This document shows positions 7,961-18,132 of a DNA stretch of 64,000 nucleotides, in pieces. Where the stretch lies: positions 434,001 to 498,000 of the forward strand of contig JAAEQB010000012.1 of NCBI GenBank assembly GCA_024231975.1. Reading direction: 5' to 3'. Position numbers and translations under genes: made by a program. The stretch comes from Allobosea sp. GTDB lineage: Bacteria > Pseudomonadota > Alphaproteobacteria > Rhizobiales > Beijerinckiaceae. Under the pieces are notes generated by a model that searched no databases, had not been told where the DNA came from, and was given only the letters and a program-made list of their open reading frames with translations. Numbering within the stretch: position 1 is the first letter of the stretch; every line of letters begins with the position of its first letter.

Positions 7961-9298
7961 TCACGCGCTCGTGCCCTTGACCGGGAAGCGCGCAAGCGCT
8001 GCCTCGAGCGAGACCAGCTCGCGCTCGCCGCCGGCGCGGCGCTTGAGCTCGACCTTGCCCTCGGCCAGCCCCTTCGGGCCGACGATGATCTGCCAGGGGA
8101 TGCCGATCAGGTCGGCGGTGGCGAACTTGCCGCCAGGCCGCTCGTCGCGGTCGTCATAGACCATGTCGTAGCCCTTGGCCGCGAGGCCCCTATAGAGCTG
8201 CTCGCAGGCGCCGTCGGTCCCGGCGTCGCCGACCTTGAGGTTGAGCACGGCGATGTCGAAGGGCGCGATCTCGTCGGGCCAGACGATGCCGCCCTCGTCA
8301 TGGCCGGCCTCGATCAGCGCAGCGACGAGGCGGCTCGGGCCGATGCCGTAGGAACCGCCATGCAGCAGCACCTGCTGGCCGTCCGGGCCGGTCACGCTCG
8401 CGCCCATCGGCTCGGAGTACTTGGTGCCGAAATAGAAGATATGGCCGACCTCGATGCCGCGCGCCGAGACACGCTTGTCCTCCGGGATCGCCTCGAAAGC
8501 GGCCTTGTCATGCATCTCCTCGGTGGCGGCGTAGAGGCTCGTCCACTTGTCGAAGATGCCCTGCAGGCCGGAGACGCTGTCGAAATCGGTGTCCGCCGAG
8601 GGCGTGTCGAAAGTCAGGTAGTCGCTGTGGCAGAAGACCTCGCTCTCGCCGGTCGAGGCGAGCACGATGAATTCGTGGGAGAGGTCGCCGCCGATCGGGC
8701 CGGTATCGGCGCGCATCGGGATCGCCTTCAGGCCGAGCCGGGTGAAAGTCCGCAGATAGGCGGCGAACATGCGGTTGTAGGCATGGCGCGCCGTTTCCTT
8801 GTCGAGATCGAAGGAATAGGCGTCCTTCATCAGGAATTCGCGGCCGCGCATCACGCCGAAGCGCGGGCGGACCTCGTCCCGGAACTTCCACTGGATGTGG
8901 TAGAGGTTGAGCGGCAGGTCCTTGTAGGACTTGACGTAGGAGCGGACGATCTCGGTGACCATCTCCTCATTGGTCGGGCCGTACAGCATGTCGCGGTCAT
9001 GCCGGTCCTTGATCCGCAGCATCTCCTTGCCATACGCGTCGTAGCGCCCGCTTTCGCGCCAGAGATCGGCCGACTGGATGGTCGGCATCAGGATCTCGAT
9101 CGCGCCGGAGCGATTCTGCTCCTCGCGGACGACCGCGCTGATCTTGTTGAGCACGCGCAGGCCGAGCGGCAGCCAGGAATAGATGCCGGCCGATTGCTGG
9201 CGGATCATGCCGGCGCGCAGCATCAGCCGGTGCGAGACGATCTCCGCCTCCTTGGGCGTATCGCGCAGGATCGGCAGGAAATAGCGGGACAGGCGCAT
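7961..9298 (-). CDS. proS: Prolyl-tRNA synthetase, short alphaproteobacterial type
   Basis: The enzyme charges tRNA-Pro with proline. The 445-residue length and the direct step from the catalytic core into the anticodon-binding domain show the compact class II form found in alphaproteobacteria and mitochondria, without the editing insertion of E. coli ProS. Visible class II signatures are RQQSAGIYSWLPLGLRVLNKI, GPTNEEMVTEIVRSYVKSYKDLPLNLYHIQWKFRDEVRPRFGVMRGREFLMKDAYSF and a C-terminal GIGPSRLVAALIE segment. The ATG at 9298 gives the family N-terminus MRLSRYFLPILRDTPKEAE. It heads the proS-lolC-lolD run and is preceded by a 139-base gap with a striking palindrome. Confidence 0.96.
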   Translation of the reverse strand: MRLSRYFLPILRDTPKEAEIVSHRLMLRAGMIRQQSAGIYSWLPLGLRVLNKISAVVREEQNRSGAIEILMPTIQSADLWRESGRYDAYGKEMLRIKDRHDRDMLYGPTNEEMVTEIVRSYVKSYKDLPLNLYHIQWKFRDEVRPRFGVMRGREFLMKDAYSFDLDKETARHAYNRMFAAYLRTFTRLGLKAIPMRADTGPIGGDLSHEFIVLASTGESEVFCHSDYLTFDTPSADTDFDSVSGLQGIFDKWTSLYAATEEMHDKAAFEAIPEDKRVSARGIEVGHIFYFGTKYSEPMGASVTGPDGQQVLLHGGSYGIGPSRLVAALIEAGHDEGGIVWPDEIAPFDIAVLNLKVGDAGTDGACEQLYRGLAAKGYDMVYDDRDERPGGKFATADLIGIPWQIIVGPKGLAEGKVELKRRAGGERELVSLEAALARFPVKGTSA

Positions 9299-9366
9299 GG
9301 AACACTCGTCGGAGGGGCGATGCGCCAAGCGCGCACCGAGTCAGGTCAGTCCAGAGACACCATCGC

Positions 9367-9419
9367 CGTTTGCAAATTGCAAACGCTAATGCACATCGCC
9401 GGAAGGCAAATGCACATCG
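9367..9419. promoter_or_regulatory. Palindrome and direct repeats in the proS upstream gap
   Basis: Between coaD and proS lies a perfect 9-base inverted repeat, CGTTTGCAA-a-TTGCAAACG (9367-9385). It is followed by two direct copies of AATGCACATCG (9388-9398 and 9409-9419), 21 bases apart. Further arms GCAAA and GTTTGC recur at 9406-9430. This is operator-like architecture in the probable promoter of proS-lolC-lolD. No known regulator site is recognised. Confidence 0.5.
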
Positions 9420-9437
9420 ATGGCGTTTGCGAAGGCG

Positions 9438-9938
9438 TCAGTGCTTGGCGAACTTCGCCTTCAGCCTGTCGCTGACAACCGGCGGAACGAAGGCGGAGAC
9501 ATCGCCGCCCATCGCGGCGATCTGGCGCACCAGCGTCGCGGTGATATGGCGCGCCTGCGGCGTCGAGGGCAGCAGCACAGTCTGCAGGTCGGGCGCCATG
9601 GTGTGGTTCATGCCGGCGAGCTGCATTTCGAGGTCGAGATCGGTGCCGTCGCGCAGGCCGCGAACCAGGATGGTGGCGCCGGCGCGCTTGGCTGCATCGA
9701 TCGTCAGGTCGGCGAAGGTCGTGACCTCAAGCTCCGTCTTGAACTGCTCCGCGACCGGGCCGGCGATGGCGCGCAGCAGTTCGGCCCGCTCCTCGGCGGT
9801 GAAGATCGGTGTCTTGCCGGGATGGACGCCGATGGCGAGGATCAGCCTGTCGCACAGCCGACAGGCGGCCTCGATCATGTCGAGATGGCCGTTGGTGACG
9901 GGGTCGAACGACCCGGCGTAGAAAGCGGTGTGGCTCAT
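9438..9938 (-). CDS. coaD: Phosphopantetheine adenylyltransferase
   Basis: CoaD makes dephospho-CoA from 4'-phosphopantetheine and ATP, the penultimate step of coenzyme A synthesis. The 166-residue protein starts MSHTAFYAGSFDPVTNGHLDMIE, which contains the nucleotidyltransferase TNGH motif. It continues with the substrate-binding LVRGLRDGTDLDLEMQLAGMN and the ATP-binding PSTPQARHITATLVRQIA region. The ATG at 9938 is chosen over an upstream in-frame start because this is the exact family N-terminus. It is the last leftward gene before the proS upstream region and lies downstream of the chemoreceptor gene by 40 bases. In relatives I recall it next to the cyclophilin-queA genes, which here sit 40 kb away. 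Confidence 0.96.
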   Translation of the reverse strand: MSHTAFYAGSFDPVTNGHLDMIEAACRLCDRLILAIGVHPGKTPIFTAEERAELLRAIAGPVAEQFKTELEVTTFADLTIDAAKRAGATILVRGLRDGTDLDLEMQLAGMNHTMAPDLQTVLLPSTPQARHITATLVRQIAAMGGDVSAFVPPVVSDRLKAKFAKH

Positions 9939-9978
9939 GCCCTGAGCGTTAGCCAACGCAAGCTTCCGCGACAAGCCA

Positions 9979-12117
9979 TCAGGCGACGCGCAGCTCGCCG
10001 ATGACATGGTCGACGCGCGCATTCAGCGCCTGGGCCAGCCCGGTCAGTTCACTCGCCGCCTTCAGCACTGCGTCCGACGCGCCGGCGGTATTGCGCGAGG
10101 CGAGCGCGACCTGGCTGGTCGCCTGGCCGATCAGCACGATCTCCTGTGTCGCCGCGAGGACATCGGCGGCGATGGCGTGGGCCGCCTCGTGCTGGCGCTG
10201 CATGGTCTGGCTGGTGCGGCGCGTCGCCTCGTTCAGCTCCTGCACCAGCGCACGGATGCCGGTGATGCCCTCGACGGTCGCGGCGGTCGCCTGGTTCATC
10301 GCTTCGATCTGGCGGGCGATGTCCTGCGTCGCAGTGGCAGTCTGCGTCGCCAGCGACTTCACCTCGTTGGCGACGACGGCGAAGCCCTTGCCGGCCTCGC
10401 CGGCCCGGGCGGCTTCGATGGTGGCGTTGAGGGCCAGCAGGTTGGTCTGGCCGGCGATCGCCGAGATCAGCCCGACCACCTCCGAGACCCGCGCCGCGCC
10501 GTTGGACAGGCCATCGACGATCCGGCTGACCGAATCCGCGTGCGCGTTCGCCTGGCCGGCGGTCGCGTCCGACGTGCGCACCTCGGCGGCGAGCGCATCG
10601 ACGGCACCGAGCAGATCCTGAGCCGCGCGCTCGATCGACTGCACGCTGCGGATCGCATTGCCGGTCGCACCGTCGGTATCGGCGGCGCCGGCCTGGGTCT
10701 CGCGTGCGCCTTCGGCGAGCTGATGCGCCGTCGTACCCAGGGTTTGCGCCGAGACGGAGACGGAGGCCGAAACGGTCCTGACCGATTCCTCGAGTTCGCC
10801 CGCCAGCTCGCCCAGCAGAGCGCGGCGATGCTGCTCGGCCTCGGCCAGGCGGGTCTCCTGCTCGGCCTCCCGGCGCTGCGCCTCGCAGCGCAGGGTTTCG
10901 CGGATCATGTCGATCGACTTGGCGATGCCGCCGATCTCATCGCGGCGTCCGGCTCCGGGAATCGCCTCCTCGGTCCGCCCCGCGGCGACGCCGGCCAGCC
11001 TGTCCGAGAGCCGCGCGATCGGACGCGCCACCGACCAGCCGAGCAGGATCGCGATACCGAGCAGCGGCAACAGGACCAAGAGCCCGGCCGAAACGATGGC
11101 GCTGCGAATTGTGCCGACCACGGCGAAGGCGTTGTCCTCGGGCTCGGTCAGCCAGAGCAGCCAGCGCCAGTCACCGATCACGACCTCCTCGCCGCTCGCG
11201 AGCAAGGAGAGGCCATCATGGCTGGTCATGCGGATCAGCGAATTCTCTGCTCCCGCCGTCAGCCGGCTGCGGTCGAGCGTCTCGCGCGGCGAAGCGCCGT
11301 TGCGGCGGGCGGCCGGGTTGGAGCGCATGAAGCCGTCGGAGCCGATGACGAAGATCCGCTCGGCGCCGGAGCCGGCCGGGTTGAAGGCGAGGACATCGTC
11401 GATCAGGCGCGTATCGACGGCGATGACGATCGTCCCGGCCTGCTCGCCGGTGCCGGCCTCAGCGTCGTAGAAGGGCGCTGCCAGGAAGGCGCGCGGATCG
11501 CCGCCGACCGGATCATAGGGGGCGAAGTCGAGCACCACCTGCTCGCCGGCCGCCTTGCCGCGCGCCAGCTCGACCGACTTCGCCAGGCCGGTGCCGGCGA
11601 GGTCCTCATCGCTCAGCAGCCGGCCGAATTCCGGCCCCTTGGTGACGCTGTAGACCACCCTGCCCTTGCGCGAGACCAGGTAGATGTCGGCGTAATTGAA
11701 CTGCTTGAGCGCCGCCGAATAGGTCTCGTGGACCGGCACGTGCCGCCAGGAATAGCCGTGCTGGTGCTCGCGGCCAGTGCGGGCGATGCGCTCGGGCTGC
11801 GATAGCGAACCGTCGCCCTGATAGTAGTCGAGGATGCTTCGATAGTCGTGCTGGCCGAGCTCGAGCCATTTGCCGATCTCGTCGAGCGCCGAGACGGTGA
11901 AGGCGCTGCGGGCCTGGACGGCGAGTTCGGCGCGCAGCTGTGACCAGCGCCGCTCGATGGCACGGACATGGCTTTCGGCCAGTGCGTGCATGCGGTCACG
12001 TACGGCACCCTGCGCCCAGCTGGAGACGGCAAGATAGGCGGACGAACCTACCGCCAGAGCAGCCAGCAGCGCCAGAGCCAGCATGGCGACCGGAAGCCTG
12101 ATCCTGAGACTGAACAC
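9979..12117 (-). CDS. Methyl-accepting chemotaxis protein (orphan chemoreceptor)
   Basis: A 712-residue transmembrane chemoreceptor. A first helix (about residues 7-29) is followed by a periplasmic sensory domain of about 310 residues with Cache-like features (YADIYLVSRKGRVVYSVTKG; ERIFVIGSDGFMRSN), and a second helix (about 335-360). A HAMP domain (VARPIARLSDRLAGVAAG) and a long coiled-coil signalling domain complete it. The hairpin tip that binds CheA and CheW is clear: VGLISAIAGQTNLLALNATIEAARAGEAGKGFAVVANEVKSLA. No CheR-binding pentapeptide is seen at the C-terminus. No other che gene is nearby, so it must signal to an array encoded elsewhere. The ligand cannot be inferred. Confidence 0.93.
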   Translation of the reverse strand: MFSLRIRLPVAMLALALLAALAVGSSAYLAVSSWAQGAVRDRMHALAESHVRAIERRWSQLRAELAVQARSAFTVSALDEIGKWLELGQHDYRSILDYYQGDGSLSQPERIARTGREHQHGYSWRHVPVHETYSAALKQFNYADIYLVSRKGRVVYSVTKGPEFGRLLSDEDLAGTGLAKSVELARGKAAGEQVVLDFAPYDPVGGDPRAFLAAPFYDAEAGTGEQAGTIVIAVDTRLIDDVLAFNPAGSGAERIFVIGSDGFMRSNPAARRNGASPRETLDRSRLTAGAENSLIRMTSHDGLSLLASGEEVVIGDWRWLLWLTEPEDNAFAVVGTIRSAIVSAGLLVLLPLLGIAILLGWSVARPIARLSDRLAGVAAGRTEEAIPGAGRRDEIGGIAKSIDMIRETLRCEAQRREAEQETRLAEAEQHRRALLGELAGELEESVRTVSASVSVSAQTLGTTAHQLAEGARETQAGAADTDGATGNAIRSVQSIERAAQDLLGAVDALAAEVRTSDATAGQANAHADSVSRIVDGLSNGAARVSEVVGLISAIAGQTNLLALNATIEAARAGEAGKGFAVVANEVKSLATQTATATQDIARQIEAMNQATAATVEGITGIRALVQELNEATRRTSQTMQRQHEAAHAIAADVLAATQEIVLIGQATSQVALASRNTAGASDAVLKAASELTGLAQALNARVDHVIGELRVA

Positions 12118-12210
12118 GAATCAGGTCTCCGCCCGATGTCGACTGGGTCGAAACAGCCAACACGAGCGCGGTTAACGTTGCTTGAAGCGCGAAACGCGCC
12201 GCAACCAGCC

Positions 12211-12342
12211 CTACAAGACGCCGGGCAGCGGCGCCAAGGCGGCCAGCGCGGCGGCGCTGCCGAGGACGAGAGCAAGCAGCGCGATGTTGGCGGCTGCGAG
12301 CGACACCCGGCGCGGGCGCCGGACCAGAGAGTCGAACTGCAT
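12211..12342 (-). CDS. Predicted 43-residue single-helix membrane peptide
   Basis: In the 416-base gap between the chemoreceptor and the ABC-F gene, an ATG at 12342 opens a 43-codon frame ending in TAG. The product has a short basic N-terminus (MQFDSLVRRPRRVS) and one hydrophobic helix (LAAANIALLALVLGSAAALAALA), then PLPGVL. This is the layout of a small membrane protein inserted with the N-terminus in the cytoplasm. A weak AAAGAG precedes the start. It is upstream of the chemoreceptor on the same strand. Chance is not excluded, since GC-rich antisense frames can mimic Ala/Leu helices. The rest of the gap (12118-12210 and 12343-12533) shows no coding signal. Confidence 0.4.
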   Translation of the reverse strand: MQFDSLVRRPRRVSLAAANIALLALVLGSAAALAALAPLPGVL

Positions 12343-12533
12343 GGATGCTCTTTGCGAATCAGTGCGTTACCCTGTCCTCTGCATGCCGGAGGCGCCCGGC
12401 CATGCCGTGGCGGAAACATGGAGAAACCGTGGCCCTGCCGTAGGGGCAGCCATGGCCGCTCCGGTCGATGCCGGCGAATTCCCGCATCCGGCGGTTTCCA
12501 GCGACGGCGAAAGCGCGCTAAACCCCGCCCGCC

Positions 12534-14399
<1,866 letters not shown>

Positions 14400-14402
14400 G
14401 CC

Positions 14403-14885
14403 TCAGGGCAGCGGCGCCAGCTTGAGACCGAGCTCCCTGACCTGCGTCGGGGTGAGCTTCTTGATCGCGACGCGGGTGGTGTAGCTGCCATACATCTGGC
14501 CGCCCGACATATAGCTCCAGTCGCTGACCATGGCACTGCCGGCACGATAGCTGTCGCCCCGGTTCAGATTGTCGAGATGGACGGGATCATTCGCGATCCT
14601 GCCGACGAAGACGTCGCCTTCGACGGCGGTCAGGTTCATCCAGATATGCTCGCGCCCGCGATCATAGGGTATCGCGACCTTGACGGAATGACGCTCGCCC
14701 GTGCCGGCGCGATAGAGCGCGACGAAATCCGGCAGCGTCTTGCGGGCTTCGGCGATCGCGCGGTTCATCTCGCGGTCTGAGGAGCGGAAGTCGATCACCT
14801 GCGCCGCAGTGGGCAAGGTCATGAGCGCGGCGCCCAAAAGCCCAAGGCCACCGGGCATCGCCCGCCTCTGCCACTCAACCTGCAT
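14403..14885 (-). CDS. Secreted DUF2314 domain protein
   Basis: A 160-residue protein with an N-terminal signal-like segment (GGLGLLGAALMTLPTAAQ) and then a DUF2314 domain. That domain is recognised from SSDREMNRAIAEARKTLPDFVALY, the central VKVAIPYDRGREHIWMNLTAVEGDVFVGRIANDP and the WSYMSGGQMYG segment. DUF2314 proteins (YegJ-like) have no established function and are usually exported. The start at 14885 is supported by GGGAG upstream; an internal ATG at 14858 is an alternative that would leave a shorter signal peptide. It stands alone between the ABC-F gene (convergent) and a SnoaL-like gene 104 bases upstream on the same strand. Confidence 0.8.
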   Translation of the reverse strand: MQVEWQRRAMPGGLGLLGAALMTLPTAAQVIDFRSSDREMNRAIAEARKTLPDFVALYRAGTGERHSVKVAIPYDRGREHIWMNLTAVEGDVFVGRIANDPVHLDNLNRGDSYRAGSAMVSDWSYMSGGQMYGSYTTRVAIKKLTPTQVRELGLKLAPLP

Positions 14886-14989
14886 CTCGACACTCCCGCT
14901 CTGCGCCTTCGCCCGTTCCGATCAACTTACAAACGAGCCATCGATAGAACGGTTGCCTTGCTCACATCAGAGACGGATTCCTCGACCGG

Positions 14990-15460
14990 TCACTTGATGG
15001 GCTTCAGCGCCGAATCCCAATGCTCGACGATCTTGCCGTCTTTGACGCGGAAGAGGTCGAACCAATAGCTGTCATAGGTCTTGCTCGCATCGGCCGGATC
15101 GGGGCGCGGGCGGCGCATCATCAGCTGGACGAGATCGCCTTCGGCCAGAACCGCGGCGAACTGCGTCTCGACCACGCTCCCAGCTGGCTTGGGAGCCGGC
15201 CAGAGCTTGGAAAAATAATCGGTGAAGCCCTTCAGCCCGCTCGCGACGTTGGGGTTGTGCTGGATATAGCCCTCGGACAGGTAGTCCTTGGCCTTGGCCC
15301 AGTCCTGCGCATCGAAGACGTTGCGCCAAAATGCCAGCACGAGCGCCTTGTTCGCCGCCGTATCCGCAGTTGCGGCCGGCTGGGCGACGGCCGGCGTGAC
15401 GAATGCAACCGCAAGCGCCATCAGGGCGATGCGGCTCCAGCGGGCGAATGATACGAGCAT
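14990..15460 (-). CDS. Exported SnoaL-like/NTF2-fold protein
   Basis: A 156-residue protein with a signal peptide (MLVSFARWSRIALMALAVAFVTPAVAQ) and one SnoaL-like domain of the NTF2 fold. The domain shows ANKALVLAFWRNVFDAQDWAKAKDYLSEGYIQHNPNVASGLKGFTDYF and ends in YWFDLFRVKDGKIVEHWDSALKPIK, the common pattern of the family in which a small barrel encloses a pocket. SnoaL-like proteins include polyketide cyclases and many proteins of unknown role, so no reaction can be given. The ATG at 15460 is used because the residues before it are out of character and the signal peptide begins there. It is downstream of the lipoprotein gene by 82 bases. Confidence 0.82.
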   Translation of the reverse strand: MLVSFARWSRIALMALAVAFVTPAVAQPAATADTAANKALVLAFWRNVFDAQDWAKAKDYLSEGYIQHNPNVASGLKGFTDYFSKLWPAPKPAGSVVETQFAAVLAEGDLVQLMMRRPRPDPADASKTYDSYWFDLFRVKDGKIVEHWDSALKPIK

Positions 15461-15542
15461 TGGCGTTCCATCCTTGCACTTGCAGCAGGTCAGATCGCTT
15501 AGCGGAGCCCGGACCAACCGCGCGTTCACAAGCTGGCGAGCG

Positions 15543-15965
15543 TCAGCCCTGCTGCTCGGGCTGGCCCGGCTTGACGATCCGGCCCAAGCGGTTGTCGGTG
15601 AACATGTAGAGCTCGCGATTGCCCGGCTCGGAATAGAGCACCTGCACCTCGCGCTGGCCCTTGCCATTATCGCCGATGAGCACGTCGGTCGGCCGCTTGT
15701 TCTTCAGCCTGACGAGTTCGCATTCAGTGATGCCGACCGCGATCTCCTTCGGCAGCGGCCGCGTCGAGGGATCGAGCGAGACGTCGGCGCTGCACTCGCC
15801 CTCGGGCGTCAGCATCGCCTCCTGCGTCGAGACGCGGGCCGAAGCGCTGCTGGAGCGGGCGCCGCGCTCGTCGGAAACGAAGGAAAACCCGCCCATGTCG
15901 ACGGAACAGCCGGCGAGTGCAGCCGCCAAGACCGAGACAAAGCCCAGGGCAACAGGAACTTTCAC
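15543..15965 (-). CDS. Putative lipoprotein of unknown function
   Basis: A 140-residue predicted lipoprotein. The GTG start at 15965 has GGGAGA upstream and overlaps the holC stop by four bases (GTGA), so the two are translationally coupled. The N-terminus KVPVALGFVSVLAAALAGC is a type II signal peptide with an LAGC lipobox. The mature part has a Ser-rich stretch (ARSSSASARVSTQEA), a central region with two Cys (GECSADVS and GITECELVRL) and a C-terminal YMFTDNRLGRIVKP. The last segment is vaguely like BamE/OmlA-fold proteins, but not enough to assign. A role at the envelope is likely from the lipobox; the coupling to a DNA polymerase subunit gene probably reflects operon compactness only. Confidence 0.75.
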   Translation of the reverse strand: MKVPVALGFVSVLAAALAGCSVDMGGFSFVSDERGARSSSASARVSTQEAMLTPEGECSADVSLDPSTRPLPKEIAVGITECELVRLKNKRPTDVLIGDNGKGQREVQVLYSEPGNRELYMFTDNRLGRIVKPGQPEQQG

Positions 15966-16414
15966 GCTTTCTTCTCCCAGCGGCCGGTCTCGTCCTGCTG
16001 CCAATAGGTGGCGGCGATGCCGAGCGTCCGCAGTTTTTTCCAATCTTCACGGGCCGAGGCGAGCGCATCGGGGTCGTCGCCGTCGAACATCAGGATGACG
16101 CGCTCGTAGGCGTCCAATGCGTCGGGAATGCGGACACCGTCAACGCAGAAACGGACCTGCGCGCCATTGGGATTGTCGGCGGCCGTGGTGAGCACGATCG
16201 GATTTGCGGCAGCGTCCGGCTCCGCGGCCGTCGCATGCGGCAGGAAGGATTCGTCCGCATAGGTCCAGAGCCGGTCGTCGAGCCCGGCCAGGCGCTCGCG
16301 GCTCGACAATTCCACCACCGCCTTCCAGCCGCGGGCCAGCGAGCGCTCGAGCAAGGTCGGCAGGACCTGCTCGAGCGGGCGTCCCTGCAGATGGTAGAAC
16401 AGGACTTCGGCCAT
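15962..16414 (-). CDS. holC: DNA polymerase III chi subunit
   Basis: HolC (chi) links the clamp-loader to single-strand-binding protein at the replication fork. The 150-residue protein is recognised by its start (MAEVLFYHLQGRPLEQVLPTLLERSLARGWKAVV), the DDRLWTYADESFLPHATA motif, PIVLTT, and the C-terminal VILMFDGDDPDALASAREDWKKLRTLG plus YWQQDETGRWEKKA. These fit the short alphaproteobacterial chi family. It lies 47 bases downstream of pepA on the same strand, the usual pepA-holC order in this order of bacteria, and its stop overlaps the start of the lipoprotein gene. Confidence 0.93.
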   Translation of the reverse strand: MAEVLFYHLQGRPLEQVLPTLLERSLARGWKAVVELSSRERLAGLDDRLWTYADESFLPHATAAEPDAAANPIVLTTAADNPNGAQVRFCVDGVRIPDALDAYERVILMFDGDDPDALASAREDWKKLRTLGIAATYWQQDETGRWEKKA

Positions 16415-16441
16415 AAGGTGAGCCAGTTCAATCCTTTGCGA

Positions 16442-16463
16442 GATTCGGCTGACGAGCCGAATC
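16442..16463 (-). terminator. Hairpin at the end of pepA
   Basis: A perfect 9-base inverted repeat, GATTCGGCT-gacg-AGCCGAATC, reaches into the pepA stop codon and precedes holC. There is no T-tract, so it may act as a partial terminator or RNA stabiliser between pepA and holC. Confidence 0.4.
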
Positions 16464-17955
16464 AGCTCTCGTAGTGATCGGCCACCAGCCGGTCGAGCAG
16501 GCGCACGCCCCAGCCCGAGCCCCAGGAGCGGTTGGTCTCGCTGTTCGGCGAGCCCATGCCGGTGCCGGCGATGTCGAGATGCGCCCAGGGCGTGTCGTTG
16601 ACGTGGCGCTGCAGGAACTGCGCCGCCGTGATCGAGCCGCCATGACGGCCGGCCGAGTTCTTCATGTCGGCGAATTTGGAATCGATCATCTTGTCGTAGG
16701 CCGGCGAGAGCGGCATGCGCCAGACGGTCTCGCCGGTCGCCTTGCCGGCGGCAAAGAGCCGCTCCGACAGCTCGTCGCTGTTCGAGAACAGCCCGGCATT
16801 CTCCTGAGCCAGCGCGACCAGGATCGCGCCGGTCAGCGTCGCCAGATTGACCATGAAGACCGGCTTGAAGCGCTCTTGCGTGTACCAGAGCACGTCGGCC
16901 AGGACGAGCCGCCCTTCCGCGTCGGTGTTGATGATCTCGATGGTCTGCCCGGAGAGCGAGGTGACGATGTCGCCCGGCCGCTGAGCCTTGCCGTCCGGCA
17001 TGTTCTCGACGAGCCCGATTACGCCGACGGCATTGACCTTGGCCTTGCGGGCCGCCAGCGCCTGCATCAGCCCGGAGACGCAGGCCGCGCCGGCCATGTC
17101 GCCCTTCATGTCCTCCATGCCGCCTGCCGGCTTGATCGAGATGCCGCCGGTGTCGAAGGTCACGCCCTTGCCGATGAAGGCGACCGGCTTGTCGCCCTTG
17201 GCGCCGCCGTTCCAGCGCATCACCACGACGCGGCTCTCGCGATGCGAGCCCTGGCCGACGCCGAGCAGCGCCCGCATCCCGATCTTCTTCAGTTCCTTCT
17301 CGTCGAGGATCTCAACCTCGACGCCGAGCTTGTCGAGCTTGGCGGCACGCTCGGCGAACTCCTCGGGAAAGAGGACGTTCGGCGGCTCGTTCACGAGGTC
17401 GCGAGCGAACTCGACGCCGCCGGCGATCGCGTCGCGCGCCTTCAGCGCCTTCTTGACCGCGGCGGGGTCGTCGACGCGCAGCGTCACGGTCTTCGGCTCG
17501 GCCTGGTCCTTGTCGCGGCTCTTGGTCTTGTAGCGGTCGAAGACATAGCTCCTGAGCCGCAGGCCGAGCCCGATCTCGGCGACCTCGCCGGCCGACAGTT
17601 CGCCCTCTGGCAGCGCGGCAATGACGTCGGCGCTGCGGCCGTGGCCGAGCCGGCCGGCGATGGCGCCACCGAGCGCGGCGAAATCGAGCCTGCCGCGCTC
17701 CGATTCCGGCCCGATCCCGACCATGATCAGGCGCTGATAGCCGGCGTCCTCCGGCGCGAGCAGCGTCAGTCCCGAGAGTGCCTTGCCCTTGAAACGATCG
17801 GCTGCGGCAGCGCGCGCAATCAGGGCATGGGCGCCCGAGCCAATCCAGTCCTCCGCAGGCTTCGGCGGCGCCAGCTTGTCCGAGACGAGAATGACCAGAT
17901 CCTCGCCGGCGACGGCGTTCAGGGCTTTGACTTCAAGCTTCAGGCGCTGCGACAT
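16462..17955 (-). CDS. pepA: Leucyl aminopeptidase (M17 family)
   Basis: PepA is a hexameric dizinc or manganese aminopeptidase that removes N-terminal residues from peptides in the cytoplasm. The 497-residue protein carries the M17 signature NTDAEGRL and upstream metal and catalytic segments (GKGVTFDTGGISIKPAGGMEDMKGDMAGAA). It ends with TPWAHLDIAGTGM and WGSGWGVRLLDRLVADHYES, typical of the family. An N-terminal domain of about 180 residues precedes the catalytic part. The ATG at 17955 gives MSQRLKLEVKALNA, and longer in-frame extensions look non-coding. It is transcribed away from lptF across a 177-base divergent gap that contains CAAACG-attcc-CGTTTG near 18022. Confidence 0.96.
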   Translation of the reverse strand: MSQRLKLEVKALNAVAGEDLVILVSDKLAPPKPAEDWIGSGAHALIARAAAADRFKGKALSGLTLLAPEDAGYQRLIMVGIGPESERGRLDFAALGGAIAGRLGHGRSADVIAALPEGELSAGEVAEIGLGLRLRSYVFDRYKTKSRDKDQAEPKTVTLRVDDPAAVKKALKARDAIAGGVEFARDLVNEPPNVLFPEEFAERAAKLDKLGVEVEILDEKELKKIGMRALLGVGQGSHRESRVVVMRWNGGAKGDKPVAFIGKGVTFDTGGISIKPAGGMEDMKGDMAGAACVSGLMQALAARKAKVNAVGVIGLVENMPDGKAQRPGDIVTSLSGQTIEIINTDAEGRLVLADVLWYTQERFKPVFMVNLATLTGAILVALAQENAGLFSNSDELSERLFAAGKATGETVWRMPLSPAYDKMIDSKFADMKNSAGRHGGSITAAQFLQRHVNDTPWAHLDIAGTGMGSPNSETNRSWGSGWGVRLLDRLVADHYES

Positions 17956-18132
17956 CGACGGCTCACGGGTTGCGGGATCAAGACTTGCGGGATGCCGACC
18001 CCGGAGGGCCAGCAAAGGCCACAAACGATTCCCGTTTGCGCCATGATCGAAGCTATACCATAGGGAGTTCGAGGCGAGCCGTCCAAGGGGAGCGCCTTCA
18101 TCAAGGCAGCAGACCCCAGGACCATCTCCCTC

